Shown here one piece after another: positions 40,401 to 50,279 of a stretch of 64,000 bases of DNA. Where the stretch lies: the NCBI GenBank assembly GCA_016618085.1, contig JABLTG010000029.1, positions 1-64,000 on the forward strand. Reading direction: 5' to 3'. The stretch's first letter is position 1. Each line of letters begins with the position of its first letter. The notes beneath the pieces are model-generated. The model searched no databases, was not told the DNA's origin, and saw only the letters and a list, made by a program, of their open reading frames with translations. Source of the stretch: Neovahlkampfia damariscottae. Its lineage: Eukaryota > Heterolobosea > Selenaionea > Neovahlkampfiida > Neovahlkampfiidae. Both the position numbers and the translations under genes were made by a program.

Positions 40401-43400
40401 TTTGTTGAATATCAATGCTATTAATATCAGTGAGAGCTGTAGGAACATTTCTATTTGAAGAAGAATCCCAGTAATTTATTTGATGGAACTATTTGATTAA
40501 AAAAATCATAGCTTACATTGTTTTCTCCCATTCCAAATAGATTTGAATAATTTTTGGTTAAAAATGATGTACGAGATCCTGCAGATACTTTTACAACAAA
40601 ATAATTTTCTAAAGGTAATTTTTTGAATGAAGTTGCACGAGAATTTGAACCATCTCCAAGTTGTCCTTCATTATTTCTGCCAGTTACATAAACAACTGTT
40701 TGTGAATCAATTGAATATTCCATTTCACATTTATTTCCAGAAAATCCAGAATTACAAGAACAAACATTAACATCAGTACAATTTCCATTTCCAGAACAAA
40801 CAGTTGTATCAGATGAATTTTTACCAAAACAATTTGTGTACTGACATTCAAAACCAAAATATCCTTCTCCACAAGAACAAGTATTTTGATAAATACAAAT
40901 TCCGTTTCCTGAACAAACATTTGAATCAGAAGCTGATTTAGAATAACAAATATAATTTGCTTGTAAAATTAATGAACTCTTTTCACTCGCTGAAATTGCA
41001 ATAATATTTCTTTTAGAAAGTATTTGTGGTGTTTTTTGTTGAGTATTACTTCCAATACCTAATTGACCAGCATCATTTCTTCCAAAACTATATGCAACAC
41101 CATTTGATTTTAAAATCAATGAATGAGTAGATTTGCTTGAAACATCAATAATTTTTGAATTTTCAATTGCAATTGGAACTGGAAAAACACGATTAACTTC
41201 AGTGCCATCACCTAATTGTCCAAAATTATTCCTTCCAAATCCAAATACTTGTCCAAATTTATTCATCATTAATACATGTTCGTCTCCTGTTGAGATTTTA
41301 ATAATATCATGATTGTTAATTCCTCCAACAACAACTGGTGAGTATTGATCTATTGTTGATCCTATTCCAAGTTGACCAAACTTTATAAAAAAATTAGTTA
41401 ATTAATATAAATACATTGTTCTGACCAAAGGTATAAACTTTTCCTGTATTTTCTAAAGCAACTGAAAAAAAACCTCCCACTGCGATATCTACAATATTAG
41501 AAAGTGGAACAAGAGCTGGTGTGAGTATTTCATCTCTATTTCCAAGACCAAGTCTTCCATAATTCGCATAACCAACAGAATAAACCTTTCCGTCTGATAG
41601 TGCCAAAGTGTGGTGATAATTTGCTGCAACTCTTGTAAATTTTGTATTATCTGGAACTTTGAATGCAGTTGGAATTTGTCTATCAATTCTTGTTCCATCT
41701 CCAAGCATACCATATGTATTTAACCCCACACCATAAGCAGATCCATTTCGAATGAACATTGTATATCGAATTCCTGCAGAAACATAAGAAATATCTGCTT
41801 TTTGAGGTTGAACATCAGAAAATTTCTTGTGATATGTTTCTGAATCATCAAACATTTGACCATTAGTGTTTAAACCGGCACTATATAATCTTGAATGATT
41901 GCTCATAACATAATTTGTTCCAGTATATCCACCAAATAATTTTTGAATTCCAAAAATGTTGTTGGTTGCATTAATAAAATTATTTTGAGGTGTATTTGTT
42001 CCATCTCCAAGTTGAAAATTTGAATTTTGTCCACAAGTCCAAAGAGTATGAAGAATACCATTATTTGAAAATTCACATTCTTTTCCATCAGATGGACTAT
42101 TGCAAGTGCATACATCAACATCAGTACAATTTCCATTTCCACTACATACTGTTAAATCATTGGACAACTTTCCAAAACAATTTGTAATTTCACAATTATT
42201 TCCAGAAAAACCAGTTTTACAAGAACATTTATCATTTCCAATGCACATACCTCTCCCTGAACATAATGATTGATCATCTTTTGTTTTTCCAAAACAATTG
42301 AAATTTGAAACTATTACCCATGTTGCTTGATAAAACGATGAAAGTTGAATTATATTTTTCAAAGGAACAGGAACACTAATGAATGACAGATAATCATTGC
42401 TTCCGATACCAAGTTGTCCTTGATCATTGTTACCAAATCCATAGGCAATACCATCTTTTTTTAATATCATTGAATGATGCCATCCAGCAGAAACTGAAGA
42501 AACTTGTGTACCCTTGGTAATTTGAGAAGGAAAAGCTTCATTTTCCAATGGTCTACCTAATTGTCCATTATCATTTAAACCAAAAGAATAAGCAACACCA
42601 TCATTGTCCAAAGCAAGAGAATGAAGTCTACCGGCAGAAATTTGAATGATATTTTTGATATAAAGTGCCTTGGTCGGGACATGTCTTTCAGTGGTTGTTC
42701 CATCACCAAGTTGTCCATGCTTTAAAATTTAATAAACTTAAACATAAAATCTTACTTGATTAAAACCAAAACAATAAATGTCTCCTTTACTGTCCAATAT
42801 CATTGAATGATCAGCACCTGCAGAAATTTGAGTAATATCTTGAAAGTTTGATATTGTTTGTAATGTTGTTATTGGTGTGGTCGAATGACCTAATCCTAAT
42901 CTTCCATTTTCATTTCTTCCACATGTTTCAACTGTTCCATTTTTCAAAACCATGGTATGTTCCCAATATGCACTTACCTGTTTTGCAAGACCAGAGCCAT
43001 CAATTAGAACTGGTGAGTAAACACGATTATTTCCAGAGATTCCTTGACATAATTGACCAACCTAAAAATACGTTACTTTCATCAAAATTTACATTGTTGA
43101 TCCCCAAAGAGTAAACTTTTTTGTCTTTTGACATGAAAACCAAGTATTGATTTGCTGGTGCAACAGAATGCAAAACATCAAATGATTTTGAATTAAAAAG
43201 AGCTCTTCCAGGAGTATTTCTATCAACAAGCGGTGAAATTAACAATTCTCCATTCTAAAATTAACTTTAATTTTTGGTTCACTTACATTATTATTTCCAG
43301 AGGAGAAAAATGCTGATGCATTGTTTTTCATGTAAAATGATTGAAAACCTCCAAAGATTTTTTCAATTCCATAATTGAATGAAGTCACTTTAACTGGTGA

Positions 43401-45084
43401 ATTTTGGTTACCTCCTCCAGAAATACCCAATTCACCTTGACTATTAGCTCCAAAAGCATAAACAGTTGTTCCTGATGTTGTTGAATTTCCAAGTGCCATT
43501 TCACATTTCATTCCATCAAATCCTTCAAAACAAGTACATTCATCAGGTCTTGAACAACTTCCAGCCCCAGAACAAACATTTGAGTCTGTACTATTTTTTC
43601 CGTAACAATCAAAAAATTGACATTCATTTCCATAATAATTTTTAGCACAAGTACATTCATCTATTGAAGAACATAATCCATTTCCAGAACAAGCATTTTC
43701 ATTTACTTTTCCAAAACATTGATTTGTATACCTGATAATCATTGAATGTGTTCTTCCACAAGAAATTTGAAAAATTCCAGAGTTTTGAGAAACCAATGGA
43801 GTAGGATAATATATCGGATTGGTTGTACTTCCTTGACCTAATTGACCTTGTGCATTGTATCCAAAAGAATAAACTTTTCCATTATCTAAAATATGAGTAC
43901 AAAGCAAATTATTAACCTTTCAATACTAAAATATGATCATCACCAGCACAAACTTGAGTAACACCATAATTTTGAGATGATAAATAAACAGGAATTGATT
44001 GATCAAGACTATTCCCCATACCAATTTGTCGTTGATTATTTTTACCAAATAGTAATAGTTTACCATCTTTTTTGACAAGCATTGAAGTTTGGTCACCACA
44101 ATATAATTTTTGAACATCAAAATTATCTCCAAGAACTTTAGTTGGTACATCCTTGTTGTCTGTGTTCCCGATACCCAATTGAGAATTCTTCGGGGTTTTA
44201 AAAATAATAAATTTTCTACCATATTTCTACCAAATGAATATGCAACACCTTGTTCAGTTAAAATTAAACTATGATCATTTCCCATTGCAATATCAATAAT
44301 ATTTGTAAATCCTGAAATCAACGTTGGTACAGTCACATCTGGGCTACTACTTCCAGTTCCGAGTCCTAAACCTAATCTCCCATCCTTTTGTCCAAATGTT
44401 AAAAAAAAAAATAATTTTTACTTCTCCACGTCCACAAGACCAAACTGTTTTGTTTCTTAATATTAAAGTGTGTTCATATTTCACAGCTATTTTAGTTACA
44501 TTTGTGTTTGGCATTGTTGTAACAGGTAAATAAGTTGTTCTTGAATCTGTTGAACCATCACCAAGTTGACCATGCTTTAAACAGTTTAAATTTAAAAAAA
44601 ATAATTACGTTATTGAATCCAATCGAATAAGCTGACCCATCTTTTCTTAAAACGAAAGTATAATATCTTCCAGGAAATATATCAGCTATATTATTTCCAA
44701 AAAGTGTCGCTTCTACAGGTGTTTGTTGTTTCGTAGTTGTGCCATCTCCAAGTTGACCATTCTTTAAATTAAATAAAAAAAAAAAAATTACAGAATTTCT
44801 TCCAAAGCCAAAAGCTATGGAGTTGTTCTTGACCATAAATGAGACTTCTTCTCCACCTCTGATATAAAGTATATCATTTCCGTTTGTGGTCACGTGATAA
44901 GGTGTTGATTTGTCGTTTTCAGATCCATCACCCAAACAACCATTCTTCAAAATTTAAAACAAAAATAAAGTACTAAATTATTTCCAAAAGTATAAACAGC
45001 TGAGTTTATGTTTTTTCCACCAACAAAAGTGAATAGAATTAAATATAGCAGCACTACTGCCATGGCAAAATTCCTTGTCTGCAT
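28450..45084 (-). CDS. Giant receptor-like membrane protein with four RCC1 propeller-EGF modules, TIG-like ectodomain, GCC2/GCC3 and multi-TM
   Basis: This gene of 16.6 kb has about 17 exons, split by introns of about 30-36 nt, and encodes roughly 5,370 aa. The ATG at 45084 starts MQTRNFAM before a hydrophobic signal peptide (a second in-frame ATG lies at 45063). Four supermodules follow, each of seven RCC1-type repeats capped by EGF-like modules at about 43740-43500, 42290-42060, 40940-40720 and 39580-39240. The first three caps are pairs and the last is a triplet. Then come about 2,500 residues of TIG/Ig-like repeats (39200-31560), GCC2/GCC3 cysteine repeats (31250-30740), about eight membrane helices (30740-29480), and a basic/acidic tail ending in Lys/Glu runs. 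The last two introns (at about 35571-35535 and 31561-31527) precede large exons. The former sits at the position of the last intron of the 14369-27177 paralogue (LYE/PRN here, LYE/KRK there). Function is unknown; a surface receptor or adhesion protein is likely. Confidence 0.85.
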
Positions 45085-45176
45085 GAGATATTAGCCAATT
45101 AAAAGCTTGGGATTTTGATTGGTTGTGCTTTCTTTTGGAAGACCATTTAGAAAATATTTTGACAAAAATGGTATGT

Positions 45177-46423
45177 TTACAAAATTTTTCGTTTTTTATT
45201 TAATCTTTCTTGTCTTCTCTTTTCATCTCTTTCTAATAATAATTTATCTTCTTTTTTTGCTAGTTTCAATAATCTTTCTTCTTCTCTGTCAATATCTGCT
45301 TGAGTCATAGGTCCATCAATATCATCTTCATCATCTTCTTCATCACTGTTATATTCTACTCTTTTTTTATTTCCTCTCATTATTGTTTGAATCATTTGAG
45401 ACAACAAAGCTGAGTTATTGTTAATTTCTGAATCATCAATGAAATCATCACCATCTTCTTCATCTGAATAAACTTCATTTTCATCAAAATATGGATCAAT
45501 TCTTTTTGGTTTTTCACTAATTGTTTTTTTCATTTTTTTTGGTTTTTCAATGATCATTGATTTCTTCATTTGTGTTTCATTTTTTTTTTCAGGAATTTTC
45601 TTTTCAACAATCTTTTTCTTTATTGTTTTCTTTTCTATTTCAATTTTTTTGTTTTGAGTTTTTGGTTGTTCTTTTAACTTCTTTTTTGGTTCAATTTTTT
45701 TTTCTTTTTGAATCATTGGTTTTGTCACAATTTTGACTGGAATTTCTTGTTTTACATTAGATTCAGGTGTTACTTCCTCTTCATAAGCCAAATATTTTTC
45801 AATTTTTTTTGGATCAAATTTAACATCCTTTGTTTCAAATAAATTTCTTTTTGGAATTGATTCTTGACCTGATAATCTCACAAATCGAAATTTAAAAATA
45901 ATTTTAGTTTTTGCTTTTTCTTTCCAAAAATCAGTTACCCAGTACAATCCGTCATATCTGTAATCAGATCTTGGTGAATATTCAGTGTCTAAACTTTCAT
46001 GACGAACAAGACGAATTGGTATCTTTGTATTGAATAAAAATTATTTTAGATTACCTTTTGAACTTTATTTAAACATAAAGATTTTAATATTTCTTCAGGT
46101 ACATTGTTGTCAGCTGAAAAAATAAAAATCTTTCCAAAATCTGAATGTCTTTGATTTTTAGTGACAATAACACAATTTGAAGGTAAATTCTCTTCTGATG
46201 ATATTTCATCATTTTTATTATTACATATATTTGCTGAAAATAATTCTCCTTTGTTCTTATAAATTTGAAAAATTGTTCCAATATTTCCATATAACAGTCC
46301 TTGAATTTTTGATGGTTTTTTTGAATTCCAAGCTTTTTTTTTAATTTCAAAAATCTTACTTTCTGTATCACCAAAATTTTGTTCACCAGACGATACCACT
46401 GACGAGTTTCTAGATTTTTTCAT
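45177..46423 (-). CDS. Divergent SRA/YDG-domain protein
   Basis: Exons 46423-46055 and 46022-45177 (intron 31-32 nt) give 404 aa. The first about 175 residues resemble the SRA (SET and RING associated) fold: GLLYGNIGTIFQIY, then IPIRLVRHES, RYDGLYWVTDFW and FKFRFVRLSGQE. The last three match the conserved RVIRG / YDGLYKVxxxW / FxFRLVRLxGQ core. SRA domains in UHRF1, SUVH and VIM proteins read methylated or hydroxymethylated cytosine. The canonical YSGxGG loop is not evident, which makes it a diverged member whose base-flipping is uncertain. The rest (about 180-404) is a Lys/Glu-rich, low-complexity region with an acidic patch, without RING, PHD or SET. It was probably nuclear from composition. 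A CCAAT box lies 11 nt before the ATG. Confidence 0.78.
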
Positions 46424-46488
46424 GATGAATAATTATTGGACAAACCAAAAAGTTACGAATAAAGTTTTATTTTTCATGTGCATAACAA

Positions 46489-46811
46489 TTAAAAATTGAA
46501 ATCATTGGTGACTTTTTTAATTGCTGTTTTCAATTCATCATAACTCACCACACCATCTTTATTTTTATCAACAAAAGAAAGTGAACCTAATTGTTGATTA
46601 AAATTGAAAATTTACCTAACTCACCAATATTCCAGTAAGTCATATCTTTTGCCATTAAATCTTCAACATCTTTGGCTACTTGATCAAACTCTCTAACTTC
46701 AATAACTCCATTACAATTAGTATCATATTTATTGAATATTTTTTGTATTTTTTTTTCTTCTTCAGGTTCATCTAAAGCCTTGGCGAGTAGTTTCAAATTA
46801 TTATTCCCCAT
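46489..46811 (-). CDS. Small two-EF-hand protein with possible myristoylation
   Basis: Exons 46811-46616 and 46586-46489 give 97 aa. It starts MGNNNLK, so Gly2 is a possible N-myristoylation site as in calcineurin B-like and recoverin-type sensors. EF-hand 1 is DTNCNGVIEVREF (about 30-42), and EF-hand 2, in the second exon, is DKNKDGVVSYDEL. Both have acidic residues at loop positions 1, 3 and 12. It has half the usual four EF-hands. A regulatory light subunit of a membrane-associated enzyme is one possibility. The CCAAT box is 11 nt from the ATG. Confidence 0.82.
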
Positions 46812-46892
46812 TTTAAACTTTAATTGGTTGATTTTGAACTATAGGTAAAATAAAATCTTTATTTTCAACTTTTCAAAAAAAATGTTTGAATG

Positions 46893-47643
46893 TCATACTT
46901 GTTCGTTTGAGTAATAATTTTCATTTCCAATTGTCCCAGAAAATTCATTTTGAGAATTTGGAATTACATCAATTGAACCATAAGTTGATTTTGTGACATT
47001 TTGATTGTTTTTTTGATTGTCATATAAATTTCCTGTAACTTCACCAACTGAACTGTATGTTTGTGATGCTCCATATTCTTGTTGTTGATAGTTATAACCA
47101 TTATTCATTGAAGAAGCATCATATCCAATAGCAGTATAACCACCTTTTCTTTTTGACTGGATTATAATACCAACACAAACAATACCTATACAACATGTAC
47201 AACAAACTGCAGTACCAAAACCAATAAAAATTCCGGCTATTGGATTTGAATCCTCTAAAAATTCATCAAGCTCCAAAACAACATCAATTGGACTTGATCT
47301 ATCACGATTTACAACAGCTAACAAAACAGATTGACTGATCAAAGAAACTTCATCATAATAAATATCTTTTCCAGATTTTAACGTGTTAAAAGTTTCTCCT
47401 CGTTTCAGCTTTTGGTTTTTTTATTTTTTATTTTTTTTTTACCTTTTCATATTCAGTTGCTAACAATAAATATGATTCACATCTTGCTGAGCAATCAACT
47501 TTTGCCCTCAGCTGTTTGGCTGATGTTGAAAAATCTGATGGAAAATAACTGCCTGGATAAACTCTTTTTTCAATTTTTCTTGATGACCATCTTGAAAAAC
47601 AAAATCCAATTAAAAGAAAAAACAACAGAATCTGTATCTTCAT
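46893..47643 (-). CDS. Type I single-pass membrane protein, unidentified
   Basis: Exons 47643-47443 and 47408-46893 give 238 aa, ending in TGA. There is a clean signal peptide (MKIQILLFFLLIGFCFS). A short luminal/extracellular part follows with two close cysteines (CSARC). A transmembrane helix around residues 138-160 contains CCTCCIGIVC, a run of potential palmitoylation sites. The cytosolic tail of about 75 residues is rich in Tyr, Asn, Gln and Ser, with several Tyr-based motifs (YTAIGY, YNYQQQEY) that could act in sorting. No family was recognised. Upstream open sequence starts only with TTG, so the ATG at 47643 is preferred; the ATTGG box is 32 nt before it. Confidence 0.7.
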
Positions 47644-47992
47644 CACTCGTTTCAAAATTTTCCGAAATGATTTTTATTGGATGAAAAATTGAGCCGAGGT
47701 TAAAGTTGAGGAATTCGCATCAATTTTTAGAAGTGGCAATGTTTTCTCTTAACGTTCAACTTGAACATATTTTCTTCATCATTGATGGTTGAATTTATTG
47801 TTTTGTTCAAAGGTGGTATGAATTTAGAACAGCTTTATTTTGTTTGATTCCACCAATATTTATGGTGACCACAGCATCATTTGCTTCATTTGAAATTATT
47901 ATTTTTCAGTTAAGGTACAGCTAACTAGTAGTTGAAATTTGGTTTTTAACGGAGGTCAATTTTTCATCCAATCAAAAACGTCGAAGAAAAAA
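47644..47992. other. Divergent intergenic region with a possible small membrane-peptide exon
   Basis: This 349-nt spacer lies between a minus-strand membrane protein gene and the plus-strand Rab-LRR-kinase gene. Each neighbour has its own CCAAT/ATTGG box (47676-47680 and 47968-47972). Within it, 47814-47924 is an open stretch encoding a hydrophobic helix-like peptide (WYEFRTALFCLIPPIFM...). An ATG ORF starts nearby at about 47739. I could not join them with a clean GT-AG intron in frame, so a small two-exon gene is only a suggestion. Confidence 0.25.
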
Positions 47993-50025
47993 ATGTTGAA
48001 GCCAGAGCTTAGCCGCGAAATTATATTATTAGGAGACTGTGGTGTTGGAGGAAAAACCAGTAAGAGGTACCACAAAAATTTTTTTAAATTTTAGAAAACT
48101 AAATCTGACCATTCCAATTCCAAGGCTTTTTAGCACAATATATCAGTGGAACATTCACACCAGATACTATCTCAACTGTTGGATTAGATTGTCGAATCAA
48201 AAAGTAAAAGAATTATTCAATGAACTTTTCAAAGGATTTCCACTGAAAAAAAGGATTTTCGATATAAAATTTGGGATTCTGGTAATGTGAAAATGTAAAT
48301 TGAATTTTTAATTTTTCAGCTGGACAAGAACGTTTTGAATCTATTTTGGTGCAATTTTGGCGGACTGCTATTCCTGATTGTGATTGTGCAATTATTTCTT
48401 ATGATATAACTGATATTCGTAGTTTCAAGAATGTAACCACGAGATGGGTATGATACATTATTTTTCTAAACAGAAAAGGTTCCATTATTTAATAAATTCA
48501 ACAAAACAAGTGACAGCTTCATTATTTTAGTGGGTAATAAAATTGGTAAATCTCTAATAATTTAACAATTTGTCAGATTTGTTCGAACAGAGAGTAGTGG
48601 ATCCAAAAGAAGAATTAGAAATAGCAGAAAAGATAGGAGCATTAGCTCACTTTGGAGTCTCTTCCAAAACAGGTGAAAATGTTTCCAATGTTTTTGAATT
48701 TATAACAGAAGAATTCATCAAAAGAACGTATTCAAAAGTATCAGATACTTTATTTGACTCTAATTTTAAATTTTTAAAAAAAATTGATTTTTCTTGTGAA
48801 AGATTAACTTCTTTTCCTTTAGAAATTATGGAGTGTAAATTGATTGAAGAACTGGACTTATCTGGTAATAAAATTATAAATGTTCCTTTTGAATTGAAAA
48901 AACAGCAATCATTGAAAATTATTGATTTAAGTAATAATCAAATTTCGGAATTTCCAACCTTTTTGGTAAGTTTAATCAATTTGGAAATTTTAGATTTATC
49001 TAAAAATCAATTCTCGAAAGATTTAATGAAAAAGTACAATTCATTATCAGAATTAAAAGAAAAATGTGTTTCAATTATTCAAGAATTTAACAAACATGAT
49101 TTTTGTGAAACAGTTGTTGGACAAGGAGGCGAAGGGTTTGTTACTAAAGCGATTTCTAAAAAAAATGAAAATGAAGTGTTTGCATTAAAACACTCTGAAA
49201 TGAAGCATTATCATGCTCAATTAGAATTAATAACACAGGTAATTCAAAAATTTAACTGTAAATAATTTCCAGTTTTTTGGAGATATGATTGGTTTAGATC
49301 ATCCAAACATATTGAAGCATTTATCAATTCAAAAGTATATGAAAGAGAAAGAATATTTTGGAAATGTACTACATTTTGTAATAAAAATGGAATATTGCAA
49401 TGGTGGGGATTTGGAGAATTTCATTAAAAATTGTAAACGTCCAATGAAAGATGAAACGATATTAGATTGGATGATTCAAATTACAAATGGGTTGGAATAT
49501 TTACATTCCCTCGGAATAATTCATAGAGATATAAAAACAAGGAATATTTTAATTTTCAACCAAAAAGATGAATCTTCAAAACAATTAAAACTCTGCGATT
49601 TTGGGTTTTCTGCGCAAAGTAAATTTCAGACAATAGTATCAAATAACCACAATGGAACTTTAACATATTTACCACCTGAATCATATGACAAAAAGTTATA
49701 CAAATTTGAGTCTGATATTTGGTGTCTAGGGATTGTTTTGTTTCAATTAATATTCAACTATCCAGAAATTAGTTTACAAGTAGTTTATTTGAGAAATGCA
49801 ATTGTTGAAAATAATCAAAAAGGTATAAATTATTTGAAGAATTATTTTATTGATGAAAACAAAAAGAGATCATTTGATTTGAATCCAAAATTATGTTTTA
49901 TTTGTGCTCAATGTTTAAAGTTAGATCCATATCTAAGACCAAATACAAAAAAATTAATTGAATTATTAAAAATGAATGAAAATGATAAATTGTTTCAAAA
50001 TTCGAAGTCTTGTATCATCCAATAG
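47993..50025 (+). CDS. Rab-like GTPase - leucine-rich repeat - protein kinase fusion with CAAX box
   Basis: Seven exons (47993-48059, 48125-48203, 48235-48281, 48320-48447, 48479-48545, 48577-49238, 49273-50025) give 600 aa. Residues 1-175 are a Rab-type GTPase: P-loop GDCGVGGKTS (one Gly more than GxxxxGK[S/T]), switch I Thr40, switch II WDSAGQE, NKID (127-130) and SSKTG (158-162). Residues 195-277 hold about three leucine-rich repeats (LIEELDLSGNKI, LKIIDLSNNQI, LEILDLSKNQF). The kinase (about 305-590) has loop GQGGEGF, Lys334, HRD (434-436), DFG (459-461) and PPES for APE, so it looks active. The protein ends CIIQ, a CAAX box of the farnesyl type. Exon 6 alone carries the Rab G5 motif, the LRRs and the kinase glycine loop, so the fusion does not depend on splice guesses. 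It is probably a membrane-tethered kinase under Rab control. The order differs from Roco/LRRK proteins (LRR-Roc-COR-kinase). Confidence 0.88.
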
Positions 50026-50279
50026 GAATCAGTAAGAATGAGCCGATTTCTGAGGGACTCAAACCAACTTTCAATAAAATTCATCAATTTTTTGTTTTAT
50101 TTCTACATGATTTATTCTTTCTCATAAATTTGATCTTATGATTCTTTTGCACATAATATTAGTACTATTACCGTGTTTCTTCAACTTTATGTGCAGAAGT
50201 TGTGATTTTGTCATGTGCATGACCAATCAAATTAGAAGAAATAGGACAAAAAAATTGAAGTGGTAAAAAAAAAAATTTT

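Noticed and set aside
48570-50025. Separate LRR-kinase gene starting within the Rab region
   Set aside because: The exon beginning at 48577 starts with the last Rab motifs (NKID join and SSKTG) in the same frame as the LRRs and kinase, and there is no promoter-like CCAAT before it.
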